From Anaspis maculata (taxonomy: Eukaryota > Arthropoda > Insecta > Coleoptera > Scraptiidae): a stretch of 64,000 nt of DNA. Below are positions 1-12,837 of this stretch, piece by piece. The DNA is taken from the NCBI GenBank assembly GCA_949128115.1, contig OX421968.1, positions 30,284,877 to 30,348,876 on the forward strand, read 5' to 3'. The translations under genes and the position numbers were made by a program. Position 1 is the first letter of the stretch; each line of letters opens with the position of its first letter. The notes beneath the pieces were generated by a model. It saw only the letters and a program-made list of their open reading frames with translations. It did not search any database and was not told where the DNA came from.

Positions 1-168
1 AAATTAATAATGGGAAGCCAATCTTCATTTAACCGAGAGCAGCAAAGGATTTATGATGAATTATTATTAAATCTGTCACATTTTGCTGTGATTCCTCAAC
101 CTGGCACCGCAGGAACTAAATTAAAAAAATCCATTTTTGTTTGGGATTGGCCTAATAAGAAGTGGTAA
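1..168 (+). CDS. C-terminal end of an unidentified open frame, cut by the window edge
   Basis: Frame 1 is open from the first base to a TAA at 166-168, giving 55 codons with no internal stop. The composition is protein-like, with charged, aromatic and hydrophobic residues mixed, and it ends in an aromatic-rich FVWDWPNKKW. I do not recognise the family. It could be the last exon of a host gene or a fragment of a TE protein. An exon ending at a donor is also possible, because the stop lies in a GTAAC context at 165-169. The upstream part lies outside the window, so length and start are unknown. Confidence rests only on the open frame and composition. Confidence 0.35.
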   Translation, partial: KLIMGSQSSFNREQQRIYDELLLNLSHFAVIPQPGTAGTKLKKSIFVWDWPNKKW

Positions 169-1240
169 CCGAAGGAAAAAGCGAAGTGCCTGATTCATCG
201 GATGAGTCGAATTCTAGTTTATCTCGCCCGTTTTTCAGGACCCAGAAAGACATGACCCTTTGGCTAATCCAACGCCAACATTGATCCTGGAGTAAAAAGA
301 ACAATGATCCCCCTTAAAATGTTATTTATCCCGCGTCGTTTTATTTATGCCGGTCATGGCTTACCTAACTGAACGAAAATTATGGCAGGGATTGCGTAAA
401 ATATTCTAGGGGATAATAATTTTTTGCGAGATTCCATTAGAGCGTCACGTCGTAACATAAATATCGCCGCTGTATCTCCCAAAATGAGGTGGAAAAGAGT
501 GTACACATCAGGAATCGTCAATAATCAGGAACCATATTCGTCATACTCGGTAACTGTCAATAATAAATGAGATTTGTTCCGAAACTGAAACTAATAAAAA
601 CAAGATAAGAGTGTAATCTCTCATCTGACACATCGCACACGCTGGGGCGCCAACGATAGCACTGTAACTCTTCACAAAGAACTTGAGAAGTTTGTCAGAT
701 GATTAGGTGCTCTTAATTTTTCTAGTCCACTCCCAAGTAAAGTGCAAAACTAGCAGAGCCTTGTAGTTTCGGTGCGCAAGTTCTTGGATCGTCTTTTCGT
801 GTTTTAATAAATATTATTAATTAATATTATGACATGATAAAACTCACTTACCTCAGTGAAGTTCGATTCTGATTATCTTATGTAGCAGCTTGTCCGATAA
901 TGAAACAAGTGTAGTACTCTCCCTCCAATTTTGTTCGAACAGGGCGATTGCATGTAGGGGGCGCTTGCGGCGCCGTTTGCCACTTGGGGACTTTAGGTTT
1001 ATCAAGACTTTAGGTTTATCAATTGGTATTGCAAACCGTTACATCTTCTGTCAATCGCGTCATTTTTTGACACTTTGGTGCCTAGGTACTGTCATTGTCG
1101 ACGCTGAAAAATACCCCACATTTGTTGTGTGCCGCACTTGGCTCAACCGAAGCTTTCAGACTGTCTAGGTTTTCTTTTCCATTGGACATTTCACTTTCCG
1201 CTGACATTTAACCGTAGCCAATTTACATACCAAACTGTAG
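169..1240. other. No recognisable feature
   Basis: AT-rich sequence with only short, unconvincing open frames, the longest 92 codons at 890-1168 and of low-complexity composition. I see no terminal repeats, arrays or RNA genes here. Confidence 0.5.
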
Positions 1241-1249
1241 TGTCCTGTA

Positions 1250-1470
1250 TTACCGACGATAGAAATCTGTATACCAGCTATTACCGAAATCGAGTATTTG
1301 TTTAATTGTCTTATTCAACGAGGCGACGTTCAGATATGGCTGCTCTACCATGAAACCTCGGGGACAACACAAAATATCCATGGGATGCAATGGGATTCGA
1401 ACCCACCCACACAAGGCAGCGCGAATGGCTTGGCTTTCTATCGCCTGAACCAAACGGCCACCGCTTCAAA
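1250..1470 (-). mobile_element. tRNA-derived SINE copy
   Basis: On the minus strand a tRNA-Ser/Leu-like head runs down from about 1466. It has an A-box-like TGGCCGTTTGGTTCAGG and, about 50 bases later, a B-box-like GGTTCGAATCCC. The head is followed by CCATGGATATTTTGTGTTG. The same body, CCATGGATATTTTGTATTG, follows a B box at 34650-34690 on the plus strand. Two copies with a shared body downstream of the head argue for a SINE rather than a working tRNA gene. No clean acceptor stem closes around the head. The 3' end is not delimited. Confidence 0.6.
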
Positions 1471-1967
1471 AATACTCAAGTATATAAGCGCAGATAATCG
1501 ACCGACACCCAGATTCAAATTCACAGCGACATCGACCGCATCAACGGCGAAGTTCCGCAAAGCGATATCTCAAGTGCGGTAATTTATTTGACGTGTATTT
1601 AGTAGTACGCAGCAATGAACAATGTGTGGGGAAATGAGGCAACTATGCAAGAAGTTGGCACGCAAATAGCGGTTTTTCCACACAGACGCAGCGCAAGAAT
1701 CTCTAGATCCGGTTTTGAAGTGTGATGTTGATCAATTATTCCTGGATAAGAAAAAACGAAACTTTCTTGGATATATTTCTAGTGGAAGTGGCTCATTCAA
1801 TATGTTTGATGGCCAAGTATCATTTTGATGCTCAATGATGGAATTTATTCTAGAAAGGTGCCCTATACAAATACATGATATACTATTCCACATCAACCCG
1901 AACGTTATTTCACCTTCAATTATGCGTGAATGCTATCAGTAGCGCTGGTCTTCTGCAACTTTCTTGA

Positions 1968-3529
1968 TCTATAGGCAGTGCCGTAACTAGGCTTGTTGGC
2001 GCCTGTGGCAATGTAGCAATTGTGCGCCCCAAGGAAGTAAGCATCCCAAGGGGGCCAGGCCCCGCTAGAGCGCCGCAGGCGAAAATCTTCCCAGATAATA
2101 ATAATAATGCTAATAATAATCTCAAATTTGAGCTGGAAGCTTCCATTTCCTCCCCCTCCGGATTTTTGGTGACAATGGCATCACAATCATCTACATATTA
2201 AAAAAAATAAAAATGACCAATAAGATGATTTTCATATTTTTAAAATTTTTCACTCAATCTTTCATAAAAAATAGGTGCAATCAATAATAAACTCATTCGA
2301 CTTCTAAGAAAAAATTTCAAACTTCCGGCCGTCCACTCTTTTGCAGCTTGCAAGCTTTCCAACCCAGAAATGGAAACATCAAGACAAATTGATGATCTGT
2401 ACAATAATTCATACAAAAAGGTCTTCAACAAGAAGTAACAAAATACTTGTAGTGCCTATAGGAGGATTACAAAGATAAAAATTGAACAACAAAACAAAAC
2501 ATGTCAAGTTATTGACAAAATATTTAGAATCAAAATGAAAAAAAGATACACGTTGATACTCTATTTCAAATACTCACCGTGGGTTCCACAAAACAGATAA
2601 TACGAGATTAGTTGATTCGCGATTTTTGTTTGCCAATTTGTAGCTGACTGATCAATGGAAATGCTGGTTTATCCCTCAATAATAAAAAGATGATGGGTCT
2701 AGTACAGATTTCAGGCATTTTTTGTGGGTAATCGCCTAGCATTCAGCAGAAAAAAGTTCAGCTAATCTGCAATCAGCCTTAATCGCTGATCATCTTTTTT
2801 GTGGAACTGACGGTCAAGTAAGTAACTAAAAATAAATTTCAGGACAAAAAAAATGGCACATGAAAAAATCTTGAAACTTCAACCACCAAGCTAAACTTTT
2901 CTAAATTTCGATTAAAAAAATATGTCTATAATTTCACAAAATTCAAGCTTGACGTAGCTGTTTTATGGATTAAAAGTATAGATATCTTTGTTAATCTTTC
3001 TTGGCCGACAGAAGAGCGCAAATACGACTTGACAAGCTTCAGTTTACTAAACGAGAGATGAATTTTTTTTGCAGAATATAGAGAGGCCCCATCTCAGACT
3101 GATTCGGCGCTCTTGTATATTTATTAGGTGCAAAATGCAAGTAATTAATAGTCAGACTGGAACTCGAAAAGTACCTATACTAGACCGACCGGCGCTGGCG
3201 GAGGGCGCCGAGCGCGAGCGCTGCCTCAACCTCAGCATGCTACTTCCTGCAGTGCCGTGTTCTTCAATTTTATCCGATTTATGTCTGTTTTGAATCATGT
3301 CATGAAAAGGTGGTAGAAAAAGCTGCTTTCGATTCTTTTATTTATAAAGCTAGTGAAGTTGTAGGTTGTAGGCTGTGGAAGTGGATATAGGTTCAGGTGG
3401 AAATTTTAAATAAAAATTGAGAAAAATAATGATTAGGTATTATCCAAGCTGAATTTTGCGCCCCTGAGATTTTTGCGCCTGTGGCAAATGCCACCTTCGC
3501 CACGCCCTAGTTACGGCACTGTCTATAGG
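1968..3529. mobile_element. hAT-type element (1976-3521) with perfect 8-bp target duplication
   Basis: The element begins CAGTGCCGTAACTAGG at 1976 and ends CCTAGTTACGGCACTG at 3521, so the 16-base termini are exact inverted repeats. It is flanked on both sides by TCTATAGG (1968-1975 and 3522-3529). An 8-bp duplication and CAGTG-type ends are hallmarks of the hAT superfamily. At 1546 bp, and with no transposase frame I recognise, it is non-autonomous or gutted. A smaller element (2577-2813) sits inside. The same style of terminus recurs at 56198-58187. Confidence 0.85.
2577..2813. mobile_element. MITE with TCA target duplication, nested in the hAT element
   Basis: Imperfect terminal inverted repeats (CCGTGGGTTCCACAAAA at the left, complement of TTTTGTGGAACTGACGG at the right) enclose 237 bp and are flanked by TCA at 2574-2576 and 2814-2816. 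A second member with related ends and the same TCA duplication lies at 20934-21080. A 3-bp duplication points to a PIF/Harbinger-like mobiliser, but the usual TWA target is not what is seen. No coding capacity. Confidence 0.7.
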
Positions 3530-3530
3530 T

Positions 3531-3808
3531 ACCCGGGTCCGGGGCTTGGAATTAACGGTTGCACTACAGCGTCATTTTCGTTATTATACGAACAAACGGG
3601 GGAGTTACACAATAAGGGTGTTATTTATTCAAATTATTTCATTAGGGCCGAGTCAAGTGTGGATTTTCCCGCCCTCGCCTTGATGAAAACTATCTTAAAA
3701 TTTAGTGTAACGCTAGTCACTGCGGTAGGCGAACGTGATCTGTCAATTTTTTGTCGCCGCATTGCAAGTAATAAAATTATGAAATGAATAAATCCCCCGG
3801 ACCCGTTA
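3531..3808. repeat. Possible short-TIR element
   Basis: ACCCGGGTCCGGGG near 3531 and CCCCCGGACCCGT near 3796-3808 form a GC-rich inverted pair about 13 bases long around an AT-rich interior. No clear target duplication and no coding content. The pairing could be chance. Confidence 0.3.
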
Positions 3809-6800
3809 TATTTCCGCAGTTCTTGCTTACATCCTTCATCAAAACATAACGAAGGTCCGGCATATATAGTTTTTGCTGTGATGCGTGAACCGCAAGTGCT
3901 GGTAACAAAATCGATGGTGATTCAAGTGTACCGGGTGTGCCAAAAAAACCGGACTGCTTAATTTTTTCTTTAAAATTGTTGTTTATTTACACCAATGGAT
4001 AGCTAAATAAATAGGCTACTAAGTACAAGTACCAAATACCAAGATGGCCGAAATGTCAAAGTTTGAGATGGCGACGGCAAGTGAAAGTACACGATCTTTC
4101 GAGCTCATTTCGGTTTTTACAAACACTTCCGCAGTGACAAAGCTAATGACATATTTCCAAAGAATAGTTTCGCTACGCTGTGACATTTCAGCCCATCAGC
4201 ATTTTTTGCAGCATTCGTCTACGCCTCATAATGGCAAACACGGCTTCGGGCCTGAAAACGCGCTCTTGTATCGTAAACCACCACTGAAAATATATCGTAT
4301 CGAGACGTATCTCAAAAGTCAAAACGATTTCAATTTGTGTGTAACAGGGACCGTTTCACTCACCTTCAAAGTAGTGCTGTCGAGGCTTGTGCATCAGATC
4401 TAAAAAAAAAAACAACTAATCAATGTTTCGCACAGTATTGGTCCTGATACAACTTGGTCAGATTGTGCAGAATACAAGTACTTATGTATAAAAATTTGAC
4501 TTAAAAAAATTACGTGCAAAAGCTAGGGTATGCGGGTATCATTACTACAGGCGACGACCTGGTGGAACCACCTGATGTCTCACAATAAAATAAGTACGCC
4601 TTATATGCCTACCTACTAATGATACTGCTTAATAACGAGAATAACAAGCAATAATGCATGATGCGGCTGTTGGATTCCGGTGGGTAATTATTAAAAACAG
4701 AGCACCGAGCGTACCGCTCAACTTCTTCATTGCAACAATAAATTAACATTTATTCAATTGCAATGGTTGGAGTTGCGTGGAGTAACTGCCCCCGCCACAA
4801 GTACAAGTTTTTGTATGATAGTTCAAATAGTGTGGTTCAAAGGTTCTCACACATTTACAAGGGCCTGTGTAAACATTTGCAAATCCAACCATAGGCGACC
4901 ACTGACCAATATTACTTCGGAATTTAGCATTCGTCCTTCATAGAGGCCCAAGCGAAGCTTTTGATGTATAATAAAATTAGAACCCTTTATCAATCACAGT
5001 CCACGGTTCTGCAATCGCTACTTCTTGTATTATATTATATTCTTGTATTTTTCTCTACCCATCTCATTATATTTTGTGGTTTGCAGAGTTTTGCTGCACA
5101 CCGGTCAAGGTCTTTCGTCCACGAATAGTCTACACAATGAACTGAATTAGGTACTCGTACAGAGCCCAGATTCATACGGTGATATTCGGTTTCGAATGTA
5201 TTTTCGGTTTTATTTATTATACATATCTACACATCAGGAAAATATGTGCGGATTCTGAATGACTTTGCTTTTGGTCAACAACGGTTCCGGGGCTTGCCTC
5301 CAAAGAAACGGATTCCACTCAGATTGCCCTTTTGTTTACAGTCAGATCCTTGATCTCAATTTTGCCGTGTTATAGTGGAATTGCCAAATTGACAGTCTGG
5401 GCGGTATACACAAAAACAACGCGAAGCAAATAGGTAGGTACCACTAAATGAATTGTGAACGATGTTGACTTCCACATGTTATTGAAAAAAAAGGTAATTT
5501 CCGTGCATCTGGCTGTTGTAATGGGGTATAATAAATAAATTACAAATGCGTTGAGGGATAGGTACCTTATCCTATAGACATATTCAAGGTTTCAGAAATC
5601 GATGCCAAACACGACAAACAAAACATGCTTAGAAAAATATATACAAATGATTTATTTAGTATCTTCTATACCAATTTGTTTAATGTTGTAACGCACTCTC
5701 ACACTTGAATAGGGGTTACGCAAGATGGGACCCCTTCCACTAAACGCGTTCTCTTTGACATATTTGGAAAATTGAAAACTTATCCTTGATAATTTTTCCC
5801 GCAGCTTTCGGATATTATGTTCATCACAATGTTCTATACCTCACAATATACAGGGTGTTCAAAATAATAATAATAATGTCACTTTTGCGATACTCTGTAT
5901 TCAATTAGAGTAGTCTAAGCAGGTTTGTATGCTTATCACAAAAATTTAGGTTTCTTCTGAAAAATTTCCCTAGTTTTTCCCAAGCCAGCTCTAAACAGAG
6001 AAACACATCAGGCAAAGCATAATATCAAGAAAATTCTTCAAATCAGGGGCGGTTTTTGCACTTTGGGGCATTTAAAAGACTACAGAAAAACAAACTCCTG
6101 GTAAGAGTTGTAATGGCCAGCTTGAAATTATAAAAAGGGAATTGAATATTTGGGAATGAATTAGCATTACGGGCGAGATTGAGAACTAACGAAATTGCAC
6201 ACGGGATGATGGTAGAGCCAGGAAACGCATTCCAGCGCATCGGTTTTGTGGGCCAGGGGTGTGTGACCTTGAGACGTGGAGTGGAAATAGGATCGTCCGA
6301 GAATACGGGGGTGAGGGAAGAGGACAAACGTCGTAGCATTCGACAGCGACAGATGTGTGAGAATAGAAAATTATTATTCATTAAGAAGAAAACGACTCAA
6401 GTACTAAAACCATCGTTGATAGTTGTAGTGCATCAGTTACGAAAAAAGAAAATATCAAGGCAAGTCTGATTCCCATAGTAATCAAATGATAATTGTTCAA
6501 TGGGGTTGAAGTAATTGTTTTGTTTATAAACGTTAGTGAGTTTGGTTCTTAGTATTTCGAACAGCCATAGGAAGTGGCAAATCGAATCAATAGCGTGCAA
6601 TTGCTGTGAGCTGTTGAATACTTTGTTCTCAGCTACCTTCAAGACACCAGAAAATGGTGAAAACTCCAGTAACCATTTAAAAAGATCTCGTCTCCAGCAG
6701 GTTGATTCCTTAGGTCAGTTTTACTGAAAATACAGTGCTCTAGGCATATAAATATTTAGATCAAATCTGGGCAACAATCACACGTATTATCTCTCCCTTT

Positions 6801-6980
6801 AGAATAAGAAAAGATTTAACCCTTTCTTCGCATCGACAAGGAGTTCACAAGCATTAAAAGGTTGAGTTCTAAAAGAGAATTCCTTTGACCAATGCCAAGA
6901 AAATTTCGTGTCGCTTCGAAAACGCTCGAAGACAGAAAGAAGAATAACATCATTTTGGAGGTTAATTAATTAGAAGCTCA
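3809..6980. other. Mostly featureless; one foldback-type terminus at 3925-3965
   Basis: At 3925-3965 the sequence ACCGGGTGTGCCAAAAAAAC resembles the ends of the palindromic array at 48548-50129, so a solo or degraded terminus of that family may lie here; no right-hand partner was found. A CAGGGTGTTCAAAA motif at 5851-5865 resembles ends of many insect repeats. The opposed open frames at 6043-6381 and 6179-6469 overlap each other and match nothing I know. Confidence 0.4.
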
Positions 6981-7013
6981 CCGCGATAAATTGTACACCT
7001 GACTGCAGATTTG

Positions 7014-7701
7014 AGTGAAGTTATATAACCCAACGTGAGAAAAAATGCTGGATAAGTCTGTAAGTTCAAAACTACAGCACCAGCCGGATATTAATTTCCT
7101 TTTCCTTTTATGTAAATTGTTTGATCGATAATTGAAATAATGGCTATAATTTCGAAATACCAGACAATACTCAGTGAACAACAATCTCTCTCTAAGTACA
7201 ACTAAATAATCGAGATTTCTTTTCGTACAAATGAAAATGAGCCAGAAAGAAGAAAGGGTTAAAATTGAAAATCGACTAGGTATTAATCAATTATGCAGGA
7301 AATTGAAATTCAAGTGCGTTAAGAAACTGGTTCACCAATAGTTCTGCAAAAGAGTGAAGTTACATAACCCAACGTAAAAAAATGCTGGATAAGTCTGTAG
7401 GTTCAAAACTACAGCACCAGCCGGATATGAATTTATTGAACGTAAACACTCAACTTTTATGTAAATTAATTGATCGATGATTAAAATAATGGCTATAATT
7501 TCGAAATACCAGACAATACTCAGTGATCAACAATCTCTCTCTCTAAGTACAACTAAATAATCGAGATTTCTTTTCATACAAATGAAAATGAGCCAGAAAG
7601 AAGAAAGGGTTGAAATTAAAAATCAACGAGGTATTAATCAATTATGCAGGAATTGAAATTCAAGTGCGTTAAGAAACTGGTTCACCAATAGTTCTGCAAA
7701 A
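7014..7701. repeat. Tandem duplication of a ~340-bp unit
   Basis: Unit one (about 7014-7350) and unit two (about 7352-7701) run head to tail and share nearly all their sequence, from GTGAAGTTAYATAACCCAAC to GTTCACCAATAGTTCTGCAA. They differ by small indels, including an insertion near 7432-7445. No coding content is evident. Confidence 0.8.
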
Positions 7702-8367
7702 TAAGGAAGAATGCGGAACGGAATTGAATTGAAAGGGTTGATTTATTTAGTCGCAGGGTTTCGCACGTAATTGGGGTGTACTTCCAGAAACCGGATGTAA
7801 ACTTGAATCAACTAATTCCTTTCGTTAGCTGCTTTCAGCGCGCCTGGGAACTATGTAATGAATAATTAGGTCAACTGAAGTAATTAAGGTCAATTGAATC
7901 AAATTGGCGATGATTGATCAATTCGTAATAAAGGTGAGGTGTGGTCAAATGGCTTTGTTTATTTTTCAACATTTGTTTCAATCATCCTCTTCCAAAGAAC
8001 TGAGGTTACTAGCATAACGGCGGTACCCGCATGATAAGGGAGTGAAAGGATGTACATTTATTTAAATGACTTGAGTAAAAATTAATTAAAACTGCGACAC
8101 AACAAAATACACAACGTAGGGTCAATAATGGCATCACAGATAATTGATTGATTAGGGAAAGGGGGGTTCCTTAAAGAGTGTAAAAATCTCACTTCGACAT
8201 CCGACACCATAGCAATAGCCATTTGACCAAAATAATACTCGCGAAGCTGAAAATAATCTCTTTTTTGGCAAAGTTATTTGAGGAAGATCCTCAACTGTCA
8301 TTAATTTTTGTAATCAGCATAAAAAACTGCATAGACTATTTTAATCAAATCCAAGGTGCCGCAAACA
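7702..8367. other. No recognisable feature
   Basis: AT-rich sequence without a convincing frame, terminus or array. Confidence 0.5.
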
Positions 8368-9300
8368 TTATTTGTGAAATAAGTATCTAGCTATATATCC
8401 TCGGATTCAGCTTTCAAAAATATGAAGTTTGCGATAAAAATGAAATGCAAGAGGTTATGGCTTCTCAAAGTTCAATTTAAATAAAAATTCTTGCCAAAAC
8501 TTTTGAACTGTTCAACCGATGTGAATCAAATTTGAACCAAAGGTTGCTGAAATAAGTCTCTATCGAACGATAACAACGCGTTTCATAGAACATTTTAGGG
8601 GCGAAGATAATAGGGGGTACCCTCTCATTCTCTCCCCTATTTTAGGTTAACATAGTTATTTTTGGAAATAGTCCATTTTGTGAATTCCACGTTTAATTTA
8701 GATAAAAAGTGTTTTTTTCTGCAAATTTTTGATTGGAGGCTTTATTTTTGAGATACAGTCTCAAATGGTTTTCCAGGTGTCTCAAGTTGATAAATCACCA
8801 TTTTCGCTAACAAATGAGAAGTTTTCTTGGATTTTGATTTTCAGGCCCTTGAAAGTGGTGTTTCGAGATAATTTTCGAATTTTTCAACCCAAATATCTCA
8901 AAAATGAAACCTCTCTAATCAGAATTTTGCAAGGGTAACTTTTTTTATTTAAATTAAACGTATTTCAAAAAATACCTAGGGGAACCTAAAATAAGGGGGA
9001 TAAGGGGAGGGTACCCCATATTATCTTCACCCATAAAAATGTTGTTATCGTTCAATAGAGACTTATTTGGTTAGTCAACAAGTTGAACAAGTTGAACAAA
9101 GGCAAACTTTGGCTTAAATTTGATTTACTTTAGTTGAACAATTCAAAAGTTGCGACAAAAAAAAACTATTTTGAAAATTGAACTTTGAGACGCCATAACT
9201 TTCTTAGGGGACACCTCTTGTATTTTATTTTTATCGCCAACTTCATATTTTTGAAAGCTGAAGCCGAGGATATATAGCTAAGTACTTACTTTTGAAACAC
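8368..9300. mobile_element. Foldback element with ~450-bp arms
   Basis: The left arm (about 8368-8830) is complementary to the right arm (about 8850-9300) over almost the whole length, with scattered mismatches and indels. Landmarks are GCTATATATCCTCGG at 8390 against the complement of CCGAGGATATATAGC near 9265, GGGTACC at 8615 against 9008, and TATTTTTGAGATA at 8745 against TATCTCAAAAATG near 8890. The arm divergence suggests an old insertion. No target duplication was resolved. The 69-codon frame in the loop region is a by-product of the palindrome. Confidence 0.75.
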
Positions 9301-11180
9301 CTGTATGTTATGAGACATACAAGAATTGTGATGAACACATCCAAAAACTACGGGGGAAATTTCCAAGGACCAGTTTTTGATTTTTGAAAATATCTCAAAG
9401 GGGAAGCGATAACGATTATTAGGGGGGTCCAATTTTGCGCAAACACCCTGTGTGGGTGTGTAATATATGTCACAAAATAATAGGCCGCGCATCTTGATAA
9501 CTTAGTGTGTTACACCATAGTTGTTACTATGAAACTATATCTAGAAATGATAAACACCACACAACACAGAATCATGCTATGGAAAGTAATCTTTATTCGC
9601 GCAAGATGAATATCGAGCAACTATGTAGTACAACACTGAGAATGTATTGTAGAAGTTTCTGTATAATGAATGGCAAAGTACCCAGACAACAACTTAACAA
9701 TTGTGGAATGTTCAACGCAACTTATAACAGGGGGTAATTAAACAACTTTATTTCAAACATACCAAGAGATTTCCCAAGGCTAAGCGAGATATATTTTCGC
9801 AATGGGACGACCGACGCCCCGACACTTTCTTGAGGGAAAAATTTCGAATTTCAACCCTTCTCTCAGTAGTTGTGAAGTGTTTATGGAACGAAAATGCGCC
9901 TTTGAGTTTTGTTTACAATATCAATAAAATTGATTGGGCACTTCACGCCTGAACAATATGCTTTTATGTAAAGTTGAGTGACATAAGCGAAATGAGAAAA
10001 CTTGGAAAAGTGGAATATGGAACGGTACGGAGAAAGTGCGGATTAGATCTCCGAAGTATCTTTAGCTGTGTAAGCTAAAATGCTTTAGGATATGAACTCA
10101 CAGAAGCTGCGTCGAGACGATAAGTCAAGAGAGAAGATGCAGTAGTCTATTTCTAGAACAGGAGATGTAAAACGATCATTGATTTATTCGGATTTTCAAG
10201 AGAAGTTCACGGTAAGTGCCAGTAGTTTCCATATCATACCCAAGGCAATCAAGGGAAAGTTGTATAAGCACGCTTACTCTCGGTTAATTGTAACAACCGC
10301 TTCTGACTATGTTTAATTGTTGTTAATCCTCAAATAATTAGCGGATCCACCGGGGCGGGGACGTAAAATAAATCTCGTTTATATACGTTTGTAGATAGAG
10401 AATTGCTTGAGGAGCACTAATTCTCAAAGCCGTTACCTAAAATAATCTCCCTTCCGTTACCGTAACGCGTCATGAGCAGGTTAATAAAGGATAAGATGAA
10501 TTATTATGTGGCTGGCTTGCTTGCCGAATTTATTCCTCGTAGACGTACCCACTTTGGACCAATTCGCACAAAGGATAAATTACCCCCGTCCTTATTCCTA
10601 GACAGATCGCGCACTACTTGAAACTTTCGTTCGAAGTCAACGCTGCCGATTATGAGGATCATCTCATGTCGTGAGTTCAAATGATTCAGGATTACGCTTC
10701 ATTCTAGAAAGTGTCTCAATATTGTCTTCTCCTGAAGAACTTCACAATGGATATATCCACCGTTTATCTCTATTTCTTTTTCAAATCAATCGTAATATTA
10801 CTCTTCCAGTTTAGGGCTTAGATAATAACTTGAAGGTTCGAAATCTTCAAGGTTCCAATAAGCCACCAAAGTTACCCCAGCTATTAAAATAACATAAACA
10901 TGGGTAACATAAACATCAACAATTATTGTGATTTAACTTTAACCGGGAACTGATTGTTTCATGCATAGTTTTGACATTAGCACAAATTGCTTTAACTATA
11001 TAAGGTTCCATGAAGTTTCAAATGTGGTAGTTGAATGTTAAAATAAAGGGTTTCTAAAAGTGACCGGCTTTGGTTTTGTTCAATACAACGGAAACAATGG
11101 AATAATGCATGAAAAATAAGCCCTGCGCTATGGTTTAGCTGAGAAATAATAATTAGAAGATGAAGTATAGAACGGAACCC
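9301..11180. other. No recognisable gene
   Basis: Only short frames lacking family signatures (for example 9507-9737). Simple AT-rich sequence with no terminal repeats found by eye. Confidence 0.45.
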
Positions 11181-11189
11181 GAGTAATAA

Positions 11190-11290
11190 CGCGATCGATT
11201 ACGCCCTCAAGGAAATATGTACCTACTGACACTCACTCGCTACGCTCGCTCGTGTGCAAATTTTCCCTGTGTGCGTAATACCTGATAGAC
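11190..11290. repeat. Repeat copy related to 62700-62838
   Basis: Contains CACTCGCTACGCTCGCTCGT followed by TTTTCCCTGTGTGCGTAATA. The same order of motifs, with GCTCGCTCGTGCGCAA and TTTCCCTGCGTGCGTAAT, lies at 62745-62800, where it is the centre of an inverted-repeat structure. This copy is partial. Confidence 0.5.
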
Positions 11291-11324
11291 AAGGCAAAAA
11301 ATCTCAAAAGAGGCTTCCTAGAAG

Positions 11325-12310
11325 CAAATCATGTAACAATTGATGACCAGGTTTTTTCTTAGGTTTTGGACCCCGCTGAACACGACTAGGGGTGTTATCT
11401 TCTCGAAATTTTTGCCCTTGACCCTTAAATCCAAGATGGCGGAAAGTTGAGGGTGGAAACTAGGTGCACGCACAAAAAACCTATTTCCGATCCGATTTTT
11501 CTCAAAACTAGTTATATTCTGACGTTTTTGGAGTCGTAGAATGTGATGAGGTCCATTTCGATGACCTCTGGTAGGCCATTCGGTCTGAAATTCGTGTTGT
11601 CCAACTTTCAGGGGAAAATCAGCAACACATCTACGAATAACCTGAGATAAAATCATAATGTGGCAATCAGTTAACAAGTGGTTAATTATGTTTTGAACTC
11701 TGCTGATCACGACCAGATATGTCGACATTCGAATTTTTACTCCTCATGTCTCAAACTCAAGATGGCGCATGGTCAGAGAAAAACGGTGAGCGCACAAGAA
11801 CGCATTTCTAGCTCGATTTTCCCAAAAATTCTCCCTATTCGTGTGCTTTTGGGGTTGAAGATGATGATCATGATAATTTCGGAGACCTGCGGACGGTCAT
11901 TTGCCCATTCGGTCTGAAATTTGTGTTGTCTAGCTTTCAGGAGCAAATCAGCAACAAATCTTCTAATCGAATAGAATAACTTGAGATCAAATAATGTGAC
12001 AATCAGTTAACAGGTTGCTACTTGTGTTTTCAACCCTGCTGATCACAACTCGGTAAGTTAACGGTTAAAATTGTCACCCCTAGTGCCTTAAATTTAAGAT
12101 GGCACATACCTATAGTCCGAGAAAAGTGGTTATAGTGCACAAAAGCACATTTATGAATAGATTTTTCTCAAAAACCTTCCTTTTATATGTTTTTGGGGTT
12201 GTAGAAGATGATTAGAAAAATTTCGAAGACCTGTGGGTGGTGATTTGGCTTGGAATTGGTGTTGTTCACGTTTCAGGGGCAAATCAGTGTAGACAATTAT
12301 AGAAATAAAC
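11325..12310. repeat. Three diverged tandem units of ~335 bp
   Basis: Units start near 11328, 11661 and 11999. Each carries, in order, CAATCAGTTAACAGG-like sequence, GCTGATCAC, AAGATGGC, GCGCACAA-like sequence, TTTTTGGGGTTG and TTTCAGGGGCAAATCAGC-like sequence. Divergence is substantial, so the array is old. The 136-codon minus frame at 11318-11728 crosses a unit and has no family signature, so I do not call it a gene. Confidence 0.75.
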
Positions 12311-12384
12311 GATGATTTGAATGCTTGAAATTTTTTGCATCAAAGCATAGGTATATGAGCCTAATTGAGGCGTTCTTTGCAAAA

Positions 12385-12615
12385 ATCCCACTTGTCACTT
12401 TCTGATAGAACTTAATTTCGAAACTTTGGGACCATGCTATACTTATTTTCACAAAATAGATCTTTACGAAACCAGTGTCGAAAAATTCTAGATGTAGTTG
12501 AAATTACGTCAGTTCTGCAGAAACACTAAAAATCATATTGAGGTATCCAAATAGTCCTAGTGAAATACGCAAAGCAGAAAATTTTACAAATTGACAAGTG
12601 GGATTTTTGGAAAGA
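12385..12615. repeat. Inverted repeat pair, likely small MITE
   Basis: CAAAAATCCCACTTGTCA at 12393-12410 is matched by TGACAAGTGGGATTTTTG at 12592-12609 on the same strand, an exact inverted pair. The interior is AT-rich and shows no coding potential. Ends and target duplication are not resolved. Confidence 0.5.
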
Positions 12616-12837
12616 AGTGAAAGAATGCTTCATTTACGTATTATTCGAAGTATTATCATACATGCAATTGACAAAGGCAAGTGTGAGAGAAAGAATGGTG
12701 AAGTGTAAGAAAAATCTTTATGAAATAGAAACTACTACGAGCCCTGACAGCGAAATTATTGGCCATTGAAAATAATATCCCCAATATTGAACAGAAACAG
12801 ATCTGTTCGGAACGAAATCAGAACTTAGATATCTTTT

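Noticed and set aside
1380..1466. A working tRNA gene on the minus strand
   Set aside because: The A and B boxes are there, but no acceptor stem closes and the downstream body is shared with a second copy, which indicates a SINE.
6043..6469. Pair of opposed genes
   Set aside because: The two frames overlap on opposite strands, neither carries a family signature, and there is no other support.
11318..11728. 136-codon minus-strand protein
   Set aside because: It follows the period of a tandem repeat and does not continue in the next units.
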